Assembly: GCF_000743575.1 (NCBI RefSeq)
Contig: NZ_JQGC01000033.1
Location: forward strand, 145,084-209,083
Source: Devosia riboflavina
GTDB taxonomy: Bacteria > Pseudomonadota > Alphaproteobacteria > Rhizobiales > Devosiaceae
Direction: 5' to 3'
Length of the DNA stretch: 64,000 bases
The position numbers and the translations under genes are program-made. Under the pieces are notes generated by a model. It worked only from the letters and a program-made list of their open reading frames with translations, did not search any database and was not told the DNA's origin. This document shows, piece by piece, positions 1-7,917 of this stretch (positions are counted from its first letter, which is position 1; every line of letters begins with the position of its first letter).

Positions 1-351
1 GGTGATCGTCGAGCCGATATAGCCAAAACTGGCGCCGCGGGTCAGGAGATCCACGTCCACCCCATGCCGCGTCGCATAGCGGGAGATGGGCACACCGACG
101 AGCAGAATGGCGATTGACGCGACGACTATCGCAATCAGCGCATTGGTTGTCCCATATGACAACGTAATGCTACCGCCAATAGCCTCCAGCGCGAGGAACG
201 AGATGGCGCCGATCGCAGTCTGCGAGATTCGATCATTGGAAAACCGCCGCGCCGACTTGGCTGTAAAGCGCAACGCATAGTCTTCAAGCGTCTGGTTGGC
301 GACCCAGCGATTGTATTCGCGCCTGATGGGAATGATCCGTTGCCGCGCCAT
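1..351 (-). CDS. N-terminus of NCS1-permease-like membrane protein, probable permease-type hybrid sensor kinase (partial)
   Basis: The reverse strand reads open from an ATG at 351 to the window edge, giving 117 codons with no stop. The protein begins MARQRIIPIRREYNRW, continues with a conserved-looking soluble start containing QTLEDYALRFTAKSARRFS, and then has two hydrophobic segments (about residues 48-62 and 68-88). This layout resembles the start of nucleobase-cation-symport-1 carriers. From memory, very similar starts occur in long rhizobial hybrid histidine kinases whose sensor is a permease-like domain and which lie beside urea transport genes. The kinase part would lie outside the window, so that reading is inference. 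It is transcribed away from urtA and shares a 241-base divergent region with it, so a role in sensing urea or a related compound is plausible. The alternative is a plain NCS1 permease. Confidence 0.7.
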   Translation of the reverse strand, partial: MARQRIIPIRREYNRWVANQTLEDYALRFTAKSARRFSNDRISQTAIGAISFLALEAIGGSITLSYGTTNALIAIVVASIAILLVGVPISRYATRHGVDVDLLTRGASFGYIGSTIT

Positions 352-416
352 TATCCGCTCAAGCCTTAACCAATTTCATGCGCTGCTCAATTTTTCGCCA
401 CCACTGTCTTAGCACG

Positions 417-431
417 GATTTTGCCAAAATC
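417..431. promoter_or_regulatory. 15-base perfect palindrome in the divergent region before urtA
   Basis: GATTTTGCCAAAATC is a perfect inverted repeat around a central C. It lies between the permease/sensor start at 351 and urtA at 593. Its shape fits a dimeric regulator operator. No regulator can be named from sequence alone. Confidence 0.35.
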
Positions 432-484
432 ACGCGGTTTTTCAGGCCCTTCCGCGCCGCAGCGGAATCTCCTCGTCAGCCAGT

Positions 485-500
485 TACGTCAATCGACGTA
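485..500. promoter_or_regulatory. Inverted repeat upstream of urtA
   Basis: TACGTC and GACGTA form six-base arms separated by AATC, directly followed by TATAGG, which could be a -10-like hexamer for urtA. It lies about 95 bases before the urtA start. The operator function is inferred from position and symmetry only. Confidence 0.3.
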
Positions 501-592
501 TAGGGCAGCGTTAAAAAATCGTCTCAGGTGCCCCCATCGAGGCGCCTCCCTTGGCTGTCTCCTGGGGTCAACAAAACTAGAGGGACGAACAC

Positions 593-1891
593 ATGAACTT
601 CACCCGCGCCAAAAGCGCCCTGCTCGCCGCGGCACTCGCCGGCAGCATTTCCCTGCCCATGGTTCCCGCCATGGCGCAGGAAGACACCATCAAGGTTGGT
701 ATCCTCCACTCGCTCTCGGGCACGATGGCGATTTCGGAAACCACCCTCAAGGACACCATGCTGTTCCTCATCGAACAGCAAAACGCCAAGGGCGGCGTCC
801 TCGGCAAGCAGCTCGAACCCGTCGTGGTCGATATTGCTTCCGATTGGCCGCTGGCCGCCGAGCTCGCCCGCCAGCTGATCGAAGTCGACGACGTCGACGT
901 GGTCTTCGGCTGCTGGACCTCGGTCTGCCGCAAGTCCGTGCTGCCGGTCTTTGAAGAACTGAACTCGCTGCTCTTCTACCCCGTCCAGTACGAAGGCGAA
1001 GAATCCCAGCGCAACGTGTTCTACACCGGCGCTTCGCCGAACCAGCAGGCGATCCCGGCCGTCGACTATCTCGCCGAAGAAGAAGGCGTGGAACGCTGGG
1101 TGCTCGCCGGCACCGACTATGTCTATCCGCAGACGACCAACAAGATCCTCGAGCAGTACCTGCTCGACAAGGGCGTCGCCAAAGAAGACATCATGATCAA
1201 CTACACGCCCTTCGGTCATTCCGATTGGCAAACCATCGTTTCCGACATCAAGGCCTTCGGCTCGGAAGGCAAGAAGACCGCCGTGGTCTCGACCATTAAC
1301 GGCGACGCCAACGTGCCGTTCTATCGCGAACTGGGCAACCAGGGCATCAAGGCCGAAGACATCCCGGTCGTCGCCTTCTCGGTCGGCGAAGAGGAGCTCT
1401 CCGGCTTCGACACCACCCCACTCGTGGGTCACCTCGCCGCCTGGAACTATTTTATGAGCGTCGACACCCCGGAGAACGAGGCGTTTATCGCTGACTGGCA
1501 AAAATTCATCGGCTCCGACACCCGCGTCACCAATGACCCGATGGAAGCCCACATGATCGGCTTCAACCTCTGGGTGAAGGCCGTGGAAGCTGCCGGTTCG
1601 ACCGAAGCTGACGCCGTGATCGATAGCATCGTTGGCCTCGAAACCCCGAACCTGACCGGCGGCGTCGCCAAGATGCTCCCGAACCACCACATCACCAAGC
1701 CCGTGCTGATCGGTGAAATCCAGGATGACGGCCAGTTCTTTGTGGTCTGGGAAACCGAAGACCTCGTCCCCGGCGACGCATGGTCCGACTACCTGCCAGA
1801 ATCCAAGATGCTGGAAGCCGATTGGACCGCCCCGATCAACTGCGGCAACTACAATACCGAAACCAAGACCTGCGGCGGCGCGGCTCAGTAA
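593..1891 (+). CDS. urtA: Urea ABC transporter substrate-binding protein
   Basis: This periplasmic protein captures urea for the UrtBCDE importer. The 432-residue length is normal for UrtA. A Sec signal peptide covers residues 1-28, with cleavage expected after AMA. The mature protein starts with a type I periplasmic-binding (Leu/Ile/Val-like) fold: KVGILHSLSGTMAISE near residue 35, GCWTSVCRKSVLP near 104 and FYPVQYEGEES near 127. These tracts are typical of UrtA as opposed to general branched-chain amino-acid binders. The ATG follows an AGAGGGACG ribosome-binding site. It is the first gene of urtABCDE, and a hairpin directly after its stop probably lets it be made in excess of the membrane parts. 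The urtBCDE and ure genes downstream make the urea assignment firm. Confidence 0.95.
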   Translation: MNFTRAKSALLAAALAGSISLPMVPAMAQEDTIKVGILHSLSGTMAISETTLKDTMLFLIEQQNAKGGVLGKQLEPVVVDIASDWPLAAELARQLIEVDDVDVVFGCWTSVCRKSVLPVFEELNSLLFYPVQYEGEESQRNVFYTGASPNQQAIPAVDYLAEEEGVERWVLAGTDYVYPQTTNKILEQYLLDKGVAKEDIMINYTPFGHSDWQTIVSDIKAFGSEGKKTAVVSTINGDANVPFYRELGNQGIKAEDIPVVAFSVGEEELSGFDTTPLVGHLAAWNYFMSVDTPENEAFIADWQKFIGSDTRVTNDPMEAHMIGFNLWVKAVEAAGSTEADAVIDSIVGLETPNLTGGVAKMLPNHHITKPVLIGEIQDDGQFFVVWETEDLVPGDAWSDYLPESKMLEADWTAPINCGNYNTETKTCGGAAQ

Positions 1892-1907
1892 GCGAGCCAC
1901 CTAACCC

Positions 1908-1942
1908 GGCAGGGGCGGCCTCCGCCCCTGCCTCTTTCTCTT
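1908..1942 (+). terminator. Hairpin between urtA and urtB (partial terminator or mRNA-stabilising structure)
   Basis: GGCAGGGGCGG (1908-1918) pairs perfectly with CCGCCCCTGCC (1922-1932) around a three-base loop. It is followed by the pyrimidine tract TCTTTCTCTT. It sits 16 bases after the urtA stop and 34 bases before urtB, so it most likely attenuates read-through or protects urtA mRNA. Confidence 0.7.
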
Positions 1943-1966
1943 GAACCGACAAGGACTTCCCAAGCG

Positions 1967-3580
1967 ATGCTGACTCACCTTCTCCGCCTGGCACTCCTTA
2001 CCCTGTCGCTTCTCCTACCCAGCCAGATCGCCCGCGCGCAGGACGCCGCCGTCGATATTCCGGCCCAGATCGCCGCGATGGGCGAGGCGAGCCTCAAGGA
2101 ACTCACACAGATCGTCGTCGAGCTTGCCTCAACCGGAGACAACGGCGTCGTTCCGGTCCTCACCGCTCTCGCAGACGGCAATCTCTATCTCGATGAAGCC
2201 TCCGGCCGCGTCGTCATCCAGAACGGTTCGACCATCACCGATCCGCTGACCGGCGAGGCCGTTGATCTCGGCGCCGAAGCCGACCTCTCCCGCATCCGCG
2301 TCAACAATGGCCTCCGGCGCGATATTTCCGCTGCCCTCTCCGGCATGACGCTCATGAGCGACAATCCCGCGACGCGCCTTGCCGCCGCCCAGGGTTTTCT
2401 GTCCAAGCCAGACGCCGCCAATCTGCCGCTGCTCGACGAAGCCATTGCGGCCGAAACTGACGCCAATGTCCGCGGCGCCATGCAGGCCGCCCGCGCCGTC
2501 ACCATCCTGACGAGCGAAGATGCCAGCATCGAAGACAAGAACGCCGCCGTGCCCCAGGTCGTCGCCGGCGCCGGCCGCAATGCCATCACCATTCTCACCG
2601 GCGCTCTGGCCGATGCACCAGATGAAGTGAAGCCGACCATCGAAGCCGCCATCGCTGGCCTCGAACAGGGCCGCGCCGTCTGGGGCGCCCTGCAAAACGT
2701 CTGGTTCGGCGTTTCTCTCGGCTCCGTCCTCCTCCTCGCCGCCATCGGCCTTGCCATTACCTTCGGTGTCATGGGCGTTATCAATATGGCCCATGGCGAG
2801 ATGGTCATGCTAGGCGCCTACACGACCTTCCTCGTGCAGCTCGTCATTCGCCAGAATTTCCCGGGCCTGCTCGACTATTCCCTGCTTATCGCCCTGCCCG
2901 TTGCCTTCCTCGTCACCGGGGCCATCGGCGTCGGGATCGAACGTGGCATCATCCGCTGGCTCTACGGTCGTCCGCTCGAAACGCTGCTCGCCACCTGGGG
3001 CCTATCGCTTATCCTGCAGCAAACCGTTCGCTCAATCTTCGGCCCGACCAACCAGATGGTCATCGCCCCGACCTGGATGTCCGGATCGACCGACTTCTTC
3101 GGCCTCGCCATCACCTACAACCGCTTCTGGATCGTCATCTTCGCGCTGATCGTCTTCTTCATGCTGTTGCTGATCCTCAACCGCACGCCGCTCGGCCTTC
3201 AGATGCGCGCTGTCACCCAGAACCGCCGCATGGCCTCAGCCATGGGCATCCGCACCCCCTTCGTCGACGCCATGACCTTCGGCCTCGGTTCGGGCATTGC
3301 CGGCCTTGCTGGCGTGGCCCTCACCCAGATCGACAACATCTCGCCGAACCTGGGCCAGAACTACATCATCGATAGTTTCATGGTCGTGGTCTTCGGCGGC
3401 GTCGGCAATCTCTGGGGCACCTTTGTCGGCGCGCTCACACTCGGCGTCGCCAACAAGTTCCTGGAGCCCTATGCCGGCGCGGTGCTCGGCAAGATCCTGA
3501 TCCTGGTGCTGATCATCCTCTTTATACAGCGGCGTCCGCGGGGCCTCTTCGCCCTCAAGGGAAGGGCGATCGAACAATGA
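1967..3580 (+). CDS. urtB: Urea ABC transporter permease UrtB
   Basis: This is one of the two inner-membrane channel subunits of the urea importer. The protein has 537 residues. A signal peptide (about 1-24, ending ARA) leads into a soluble region of about 215 residues, expected to be periplasmic. From about residue 245 to 530 follows a LivH-like permease with about eight membrane segments, including FGVMGVINMAHGEMVMLGAY near 265 and GVGNLWGTFVGALTLG near 477. The extended N-terminal domain is characteristic of UrtB and distinguishes it from LivH, which lacks it. It follows urtA after a hairpin and precedes urtC by 40 bases in the same operon. Confidence 0.94.
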   Translation: MLTHLLRLALLTLSLLLPSQIARAQDAAVDIPAQIAAMGEASLKELTQIVVELASTGDNGVVPVLTALADGNLYLDEASGRVVIQNGSTITDPLTGEAVDLGAEADLSRIRVNNGLRRDISAALSGMTLMSDNPATRLAAAQGFLSKPDAANLPLLDEAIAAETDANVRGAMQAARAVTILTSEDASIEDKNAAVPQVVAGAGRNAITILTGALADAPDEVKPTIEAAIAGLEQGRAVWGALQNVWFGVSLGSVLLLAAIGLAITFGVMGVINMAHGEMVMLGAYTTFLVQLVIRQNFPGLLDYSLLIALPVAFLVTGAIGVGIERGIIRWLYGRPLETLLATWGLSLILQQTVRSIFGPTNQMVIAPTWMSGSTDFFGLAITYNRFWIVIFALIVFFMLLLILNRTPLGLQMRAVTQNRRMASAMGIRTPFVDAMTFGLGSGIAGLAGVALTQIDNISPNLGQNYIIDSFMVVVFGGVGNLWGTFVGALTLGVANKFLEPYAGAVLGKILILVLIILFIQRRPRGLFALKGRAIEQ

Positions 3581-3620
3581 TCGCTTTCCCGCCCCGCACC
3601 CTGACTTCCGGAGACATCGC

Positions 3621-4820
3621 ATGCTGACCCAAGCCCTGTTCCGTGCGCTCGACAAAAAGGCCGTATGGGTCATCGGCATCTTCCTCGCCGTGGCCGTCCT
3701 CGTGCCCATGGCCAATCTGCTGATCCCGCCCGGCCAGTTCGGCCACGTGCCGACCTATCTCGTCTCGCTGCTCGGCAAATACCTGAGCTACGCCATTCTG
3801 GCGCTCGCGCTGGACCTCGTCTGGGGCTATTGCGGTATCCTCTCGCTCGGCCACAGCGCCTTCTTCGCGCTCGGCGGCTATGCCATGGGCATGTATCTCA
3901 TGCGCCAGATCGGCACGCGCGGCGTCTATGGCAATCCGACGCTGCCGGACTTCATGGTGTTCCTCAATTGGAAGGAACTGCCCTGGTATTGGCTCGGCTT
4001 CGACAATTTCTGGTTCGCCATGGCCATGGTCGTGGTTGTCCCCGGCCTTCTCGCCTTCATCTTCGGCTTCTTCGCTTTCCGTAGCCGCGTAACGGGCGTC
4101 TATCTCTCCATCATCACCCAGGCGATGACCTTCGCCCTGCTGCTCGCCTTCTTCCGCAACGACATGGGCTTTGGCGGCAACAACGGCCTCACCGACTTCA
4201 AGGACATTTTAGGCGCCCCGGTTCAGGCCCAAAGCACCCGCGTCATCCTCTTCGCCGCTACTGCCATTGCCTTGGCTCTCTCAGTCCTCGTCTGCTCGAT
4301 GATCGTCAATTCCAAGCTCGGCAAGGTGATGGTCGCCGTGCGCGATGCCGAAAGCCGCACGCGCTTCATCGGCTACCGCGTCGAATACGTAAAACTCTTC
4401 GCCTTCACCGTCTCGGCCATCATGGCCGGCATTGCCGGCGCGCTCTATGTGCCACAGGTCGGCATCATCAATCCCGGCGAGTTCGAGCCCGGCAATTCCA
4501 TCGAAGTGGTCATCTGGACTGCCGTCGGTGGCCGCGGCACCCTGATCGGCCCGATCATTGGTGCCATCGTCGTTAACCTCGGAAAGTCCTGGTTCACGAG
4601 CGCCCTGCCCGAATTCTGGCTCTTCGCCCTCGGCGCACTCTTCATCTTCGTCACCCTGTTCCTGCCCAAGGGTATCGTCGGCCTCTGGAAGCAGCTCTTC
4701 GGCATACGCCGCAAAAAGGCCGAGGAGCCCGCCCTGCCCACTCCGGCTCAGTCCGTCGATATCGAGCGCGGCGAAGACTCTGCCACCTTCGACAATCCTC
4801 AAATCCGGCCGGCGGAGTAA
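3621..4820 (+). CDS. urtC: Urea ABC transporter permease UrtC
   Basis: This is the second channel subunit of the urea importer, of the LivM class. The 399 residues contain about eight to ten hydrophobic segments. LVWGYCGILSLGHSAFFALGGY near residue 68 is the typical LivM/UrtC signature, and the loop MAVRD-type coupling motif appears as MVAVRDAESRTRFIGY near 236. The C-terminal tail is charged and hydrophilic. The ATG at 3621 follows a CCGGAGACATCGC tract with a suitable GGAG. The gene ends five bases before urtD, so the two are translated from the same transcript. Confidence rests on family likeness plus the intact urtABCDE order. Confidence 0.94.
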   Translation: MLTQALFRALDKKAVWVIGIFLAVAVLVPMANLLIPPGQFGHVPTYLVSLLGKYLSYAILALALDLVWGYCGILSLGHSAFFALGGYAMGMYLMRQIGTRGVYGNPTLPDFMVFLNWKELPWYWLGFDNFWFAMAMVVVVPGLLAFIFGFFAFRSRVTGVYLSIITQAMTFALLLAFFRNDMGFGGNNGLTDFKDILGAPVQAQSTRVILFAATAIALALSVLVCSMIVNSKLGKVMVAVRDAESRTRFIGYRVEYVKLFAFTVSAIMAGIAGALYVPQVGIINPGEFEPGNSIEVVIWTAVGGRGTLIGPIIGAIVVNLGKSWFTSALPEFWLFALGALFIFVTLFLPKGIVGLWKQLFGIRRKKAEEPALPTPAQSVDIERGEDSATFDNPQIRPAE

Positions 4821-4825
4821 AGCCA

Positions 4826-5575
4826 ATGAGCAAAGCGCAGGACACTATGCTCTACCTCAACGGCGTCTCGGTTGCCTTTGACGGGTTCAAGGCCATCAAT
4901 AATCTCTCGATTATCGTCCGACCCACCGAAATGCTGGCCATTATCGGCCCCAATGGCGCGGGCAAGACCACGATGATGGACATCATCACCGGCAAGACGC
5001 GACCCGACGCCGGCGAGGTCATGTTCGATGGCCGCACCGATCTCACCAAGCTCGATGAAGCCGCCATCGCCAATCTCGGCATCGGCCGCAAATTCCAGAA
5101 GCCCACCGTGTTCGAGAGCCACACGGTCTGGGACAATCTCGAAATGGCGCTGAAGAAACCGCGCGGCATCTTTGCCGCCCTCTTCTACACTGCCAGCGAC
5201 GAAGACGTGACCCGCATCACCGAAATCCTCGAAACCGTCCGCCTCCTCCACCGCAAGGACGAGTTTGCCGCCAATCTAAGCCACGGCCAGAAGCAATGGC
5301 TCGAAATTGGCATGCTGCTTGCACAAGATCCCAAGCTCCTGCTCGTCGACGAACCCGTCGCCGGCATGACCGACAGCGAAACCGAGGAAACAGCCAAACT
5401 GCTGCGCGAAATCGCCAAGACCCGATCCGTCGTAGTGGTCGAGCACGACATGAGCTTCGTGCGCGAACTCGGTTCGCGCGTCGTCTGTCTGGCTGAAGGC
5501 GCCGTGCTGGCCGAAGGGTCGCTGGACCAAGTGAGCGCCAATCCCGTGGTGATCGAAAGGTATCTTGGACGATGA
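4826..5575 (+). CDS. urtD: Urea ABC transporter ATP-binding protein UrtD
   Basis: This cytoplasmic ATPase drives urea uptake as a LivG-type subunit. The 249 residues carry a Walker A motif GPNGAGKTT at 41-49, a signature region NLSHGQKQWLEIGMLL near 150 (the variant SHGQ replaces the usual SGGQ and is common in this subfamily), a Walker B with catalytic Glu in LLLVDEPVAGM near 173, and the switch His in VVVEHDMSFV near 204. It overlaps urtE by four bases (ATGA), which indicates coupled translation. The gene is intact, with length normal for UrtD. Confidence 0.94.
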   Translation: MSKAQDTMLYLNGVSVAFDGFKAINNLSIIVRPTEMLAIIGPNGAGKTTMMDIITGKTRPDAGEVMFDGRTDLTKLDEAAIANLGIGRKFQKPTVFESHTVWDNLEMALKKPRGIFAALFYTASDEDVTRITEILETVRLLHRKDEFAANLSHGQKQWLEIGMLLAQDPKLLLVDEPVAGMTDSETEETAKLLREIAKTRSVVVVEHDMSFVRELGSRVVCLAEGAVLAEGSLDQVSANPVVIERYLGR

Positions 5576-6276
5576 CCGCCGCACTCTCGATCTCAACTAT
5601 CAACCTTCACTACGGCGCCGCTCAGGCGCTCAAGGGCGTGTCGATCGATTGCCAGTCGGGCCGGATCACTGCCGTGCTCGGCCGCAATGGCGTCGGCAAA
5701 TCTTCGACTCTGCGCGCCATTACCGGCATCAACCACATCTCGTCCGGTGCCGTAACTTTCGGCAGCGAAGTGCTCAAAAAAGCGCCACCCTATAAACGCG
5801 CTCGCATGGGTATCGGCTATGTGCCGCAGGGTCGCGAAATCTTCCCGCTACTGACGGTCAAGGAAAACCTCGAAACCGGCTATGCCGGTCTCGCCCGCAG
5901 CGACAGAAACATTCCCGAATACATTTTCGAGCTGTTCCCCGTCCTAAAATCCATGCTTGGGCGGCGGGGCGGCGATCTCTCGGGTGGCCAGCAGCAGCAG
6001 CTCGCTATCGGCCGCGCTCTGGTCACCCGACCCAAAGTTCTGGTTCTCGATGAGCCCACCGAAGGCATCCAGCCCTCGATCATCAAGGACATTGGCCGCG
6101 CGCTGCAATTCCTGCGCGACGAAAAGGGCATGACCATTCTGTTGGTCGAGCAATTCCTCGATTTCTGCCGCGAAATTGCTGACGACATCTACGTCATGGA
6201 CCGCGGCGAAATCATGCACAAAGGCCCGGCGAGCGATCTCGACCTGCAGGATGTGCGCAAACACCTGATGGTATGA
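5572..6276 (+). CDS. urtE: Urea ABC transporter ATP-binding protein UrtE
   Basis: This is the second ATPase of the urea importer, of the LivF type. The 234 residues include Walker A GRNGVGKSS at 37-45, a Q-loop region GYVPQGREIFP near 83, the signature LSGGQQQQLAIGRAL near 137, Walker B LVLDEPTEGIQPS near 158 and the His switch in LLVEQF. The last of these has Gln where many ABC ATPases have His, as is usual in LivF-like proteins. It is the last gene of urtABCDE. Its stop is directly followed by a hairpin that also serves the opposing small gene. Confidence 0.94.
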   Translation: MTAALSISTINLHYGAAQALKGVSIDCQSGRITAVLGRNGVGKSSTLRAITGINHISSGAVTFGSEVLKKAPPYKRARMGIGYVPQGREIFPLLTVKENLETGYAGLARSDRNIPEYIFELFPVLKSMLGRRGGDLSGGQQQQLAIGRALVTRPKVLVLDEPTEGIQPSIIKDIGRALQFLRDEKGMTILLVEQFLDFCREIADDIYVMDRGEIMHKGPASDLDLQDVRKHLMV

Positions 6277-6304
6277 AAAAGGCACCTGACCGAAGCCAGA
6301 TGCC
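6276..6304 (-). terminator. Rho-independent terminator of the small secreted protein gene, possibly bidirectional
   Basis: Read on the minus strand, GGCATCTG (6304-6297) pairs with CAGGTGCC (6288-6281), with one G-U pair, around GCTTCGGT. It is followed by TTTTTC. The hairpin lies 26 bases after the stop of the minus gene at 6330 and touches the urtE stop, so it may also end the urt transcript (CTTCTT follows on the plus side). Confidence 0.75.
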
Positions 6305-6329
6305 CTTCTTAGCCGCTGAAAGCGACAAA

Positions 6330-6662
6330 TTATTGAGTAACGAAGCCACCATCGACACAGGCCTGCAGATCGATCGTATCGAGATCGATCGTCGTCGTGG
6401 CGTTCGCGCCTTCGTTAACTGCTGGAGCATCTGCTTCCGACGTGTCGGTTTCGCCAGAAACGTTATTAGCCTCCTCTGTTTCGTTGCCCTCGGAAAGAGC
6501 CTCAGTGCTTTCGGCCGTCGAAAGAGCATCACAGCGCTCCTGCACGGCCGGCATGTCCGCTTCGGACACAGCAACACCATTGATCGTCATGCCTTGCGCA
6601 AAGGCGGCACCGGTAAGAGCAATAGTAAGCGCAGCAACAGACAAAGCAGATTTAACGGTCAT
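6330..6662 (-). CDS. Small secreted acidic protein of unknown function
   Basis: I do not recognise the family. The 110-residue product has a clear signal peptide (residues 1-22, cleaved after AFA). The mature part is strongly acidic and rich in Glu, Ala, Thr and Ser. Two cysteines remain after cleavage (about positions 44 and 102), flanking a low-complexity acidic linker from about 50 to 92, so one intramolecular disulfide is possible. A ribosome-binding site AAGAGG lies 13 bases before the ATG, and a strong terminator follows the stop. That supports a real, independently expressed gene. It sits antisense between urtE and ureD and diverges from ureD. A periplasmic role linked to urea or nickel handling is only a guess from position. 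Confidence 0.75.
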   Translation of the reverse strand: MTVKSALSVAALTIALTGAAFAQGMTINGVAVSEADMPAVQERCDALSTAESTEALSEGNETEEANNVSGETDTSEADAPAVNEGANATTTIDLDTIDLQACVDGGFVTQ

Positions 6663-6695
6663 TTGAATAACCTCTTGAAAATTCTCTATGAAAGA

Positions 6696-6727
6696 GCGTT
6701 TGCTCGCCTAAATAACGAGGCGAACGC
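6696..6727. promoter_or_regulatory. Imperfect inverted repeat in the divergent region before ureD
   Basis: The tract from GCGTTTGCTCGCC to GGCGAACGC forms an imperfect dyad around TAAATAACGA, with perfect inner arms TCGCC and GGCGA. It lies between the small secreted gene (start 6662) and ureD (start 6740), so it could be an operator or overlap either promoter. Confidence 0.3.
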
Positions 6728-6739
6728 GGGATCGTTGCA

Positions 6740-7594
6740 ATGAATTTTGCGACCAGGCCGAATTTCGAGGCAATTTCGTCTGCTCCCGTGATGCAGCGCG
6801 CCAGAGGCACTGCGCGCATCGGCACCAAGCAACGCGACGGAAAGACTTGTATCGACACGCTTTTTCAGGAGGGCTGCGGCAAGATCCGTCTGCCGCGCAC
6901 GCATTCTTCTGCACTTGAAGCCGTTTTTATCAATACGGCCGGCGGCATTACCGGCGGCGATCATTTGCGCTGGGGCGCCGATATCGCCCCCGAAGGTCGG
7001 CTGGTCATCACCACCCAGGCCTGCGAACGCAGCTATCGCTCCACAGGCGACACGGCGCATGTGGAAGCCGATATCAATGTCGGCGCGGACGCACATCTCG
7101 ATTGGCTTCCCCAGGAAACCATCCTCTTCGAAGCCAGCAAGCTCGACCGGCGCCTGACGATCCGCCTCGATGAAGGCGCTACCCTTACCGCCATCGAGGC
7201 TGTCCTGCTCGGTCGCGACGCCATGGGCGAGGAAGCGCGCGACGCACAATTCTCCGACACCTGGCGCATTTTCCGCGGTGATCGTCTGATCCATGCCGAA
7301 GCAACCCGCCTCACCGGCGATGGCAGCGAGCGCGATGGCCTTTCCCTGCTACGCGGCTGCCGTGCCTTTGCTTCTATCCTTCATGTTGCACCGAGTGCCG
7401 ACAGAGCCGAACAGCTCCTCGATCGCGTTCGGGCCCTTCACCCCGCCGCCGGCCTGATCGCGGCCAGCGCCAACGGCGAGCGCCTCGTCATTCGCGCCAT
7501 GGCCCGCACGGGCCTTGCCTTGCGAAAACTTCTGGTTCCAACTCTCATCGAACTGACCGGCGCCGGCTCCCTGCCGCGCCTGTGGCATCTCTAG
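6740..7594 (+). CDS. ureD: Urease accessory protein UreD
   Basis: UreD (UreH) binds the apo-urease and, with UreF and UreG, helps insert the two nickel ions. The 284 residues match the usual length. Family tracts include QRARGTARI near residue 19, KIRLPR near 48, INTAGGITGGD near 64, ITTQACERSYRS near 91 and WLPQETILFEASKLDRR near 120. The ATG at 6740 lacks a strong ribosome-binding site; an internal ATG at 6791 directly before QRARG is an alternative start. It heads ureDA-ureJ-ureB, with ureA only ten bases downstream. Confidence 0.93.
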   Translation: MNFATRPNFEAISSAPVMQRARGTARIGTKQRDGKTCIDTLFQEGCGKIRLPRTHSSALEAVFINTAGGITGGDHLRWGADIAPEGRLVITTQACERSYRSTGDTAHVEADINVGADAHLDWLPQETILFEASKLDRRLTIRLDEGATLTAIEAVLLGRDAMGEEARDAQFSDTWRIFRGDRLIHAEATRLTGDGSERDGLSLLRGCRAFASILHVAPSADRAEQLLDRVRALHPAAGLIAASANGERLVIRAMARTGLALRKLLVPTLIELTGAGSLPRLWHL

Positions 7595-7604
7595 GAAACG
7601 GCCG

Positions 7605-7907
7605 ATGAACCTCACCCCCCGCGAAAAAGACAAGCTCCTCATCGCCATGGCCGCCATCGTCGCGCGCAAGCGTCTGGAGCGCGGCGTCAAACTCAACCAC
7701 CCCGAGGCCGTGGCCCTGATCACCGATTTCGTGGTCGAAGGCGCCCGTGACGGCCGCCCGGTCTCCGAACTCATGGAAGCCGGCGCCCATGTCATCACCC
7801 GCGCCCAGGTCATGGAGGGCATCGCCGAGATGCTCCACGACGTGCAGGTCGAAGCCACTTTCCCCGACGGCACCAAGCTCGTCACCGTCCACCAGCCCAT
7901 CCGCTAA
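7605..7907 (+). CDS. ureA: Urease subunit gamma
   Basis: This is the small structural subunit of urease, which hydrolyses urea to ammonia and carbamate. The 100 residues are the standard length. Diagnostic tracts are MNLTPREKDKLLIAMA at the start, RGVKLNHPEAVALI near 27, DFVVEGARDGR near 42 and VQVEATFPDGTKLVTVH near 80. The ATG follows GGAAACGGCCG. It is separated from ureB by a ureJ-like permease gene; in many species ureA and ureB are directly adjacent. Confidence 0.97.
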   Translation: MNLTPREKDKLLIAMAAIVARKRLERGVKLNHPEAVALITDFVVEGARDGRPVSELMEAGAHVITRAQVMEGIAEMLHDVQVEATFPDGTKLVTVHQPIR

Positions 7908-7917
7908 CGAGGCCACC

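Noticed and set aside
524..1900. A 458-codon open frame antisense to urtA
   Set aside because: It mirrors urtA, is rich in Gly, Asp and His in the way GC-rich shadow frames are, and has no family features.
6273..6743. A plus-strand frame between urtE and ureD
   Set aside because: It is antisense to the small secreted gene, which has a signal peptide, ribosome-binding site and terminator; the plus frame has none.
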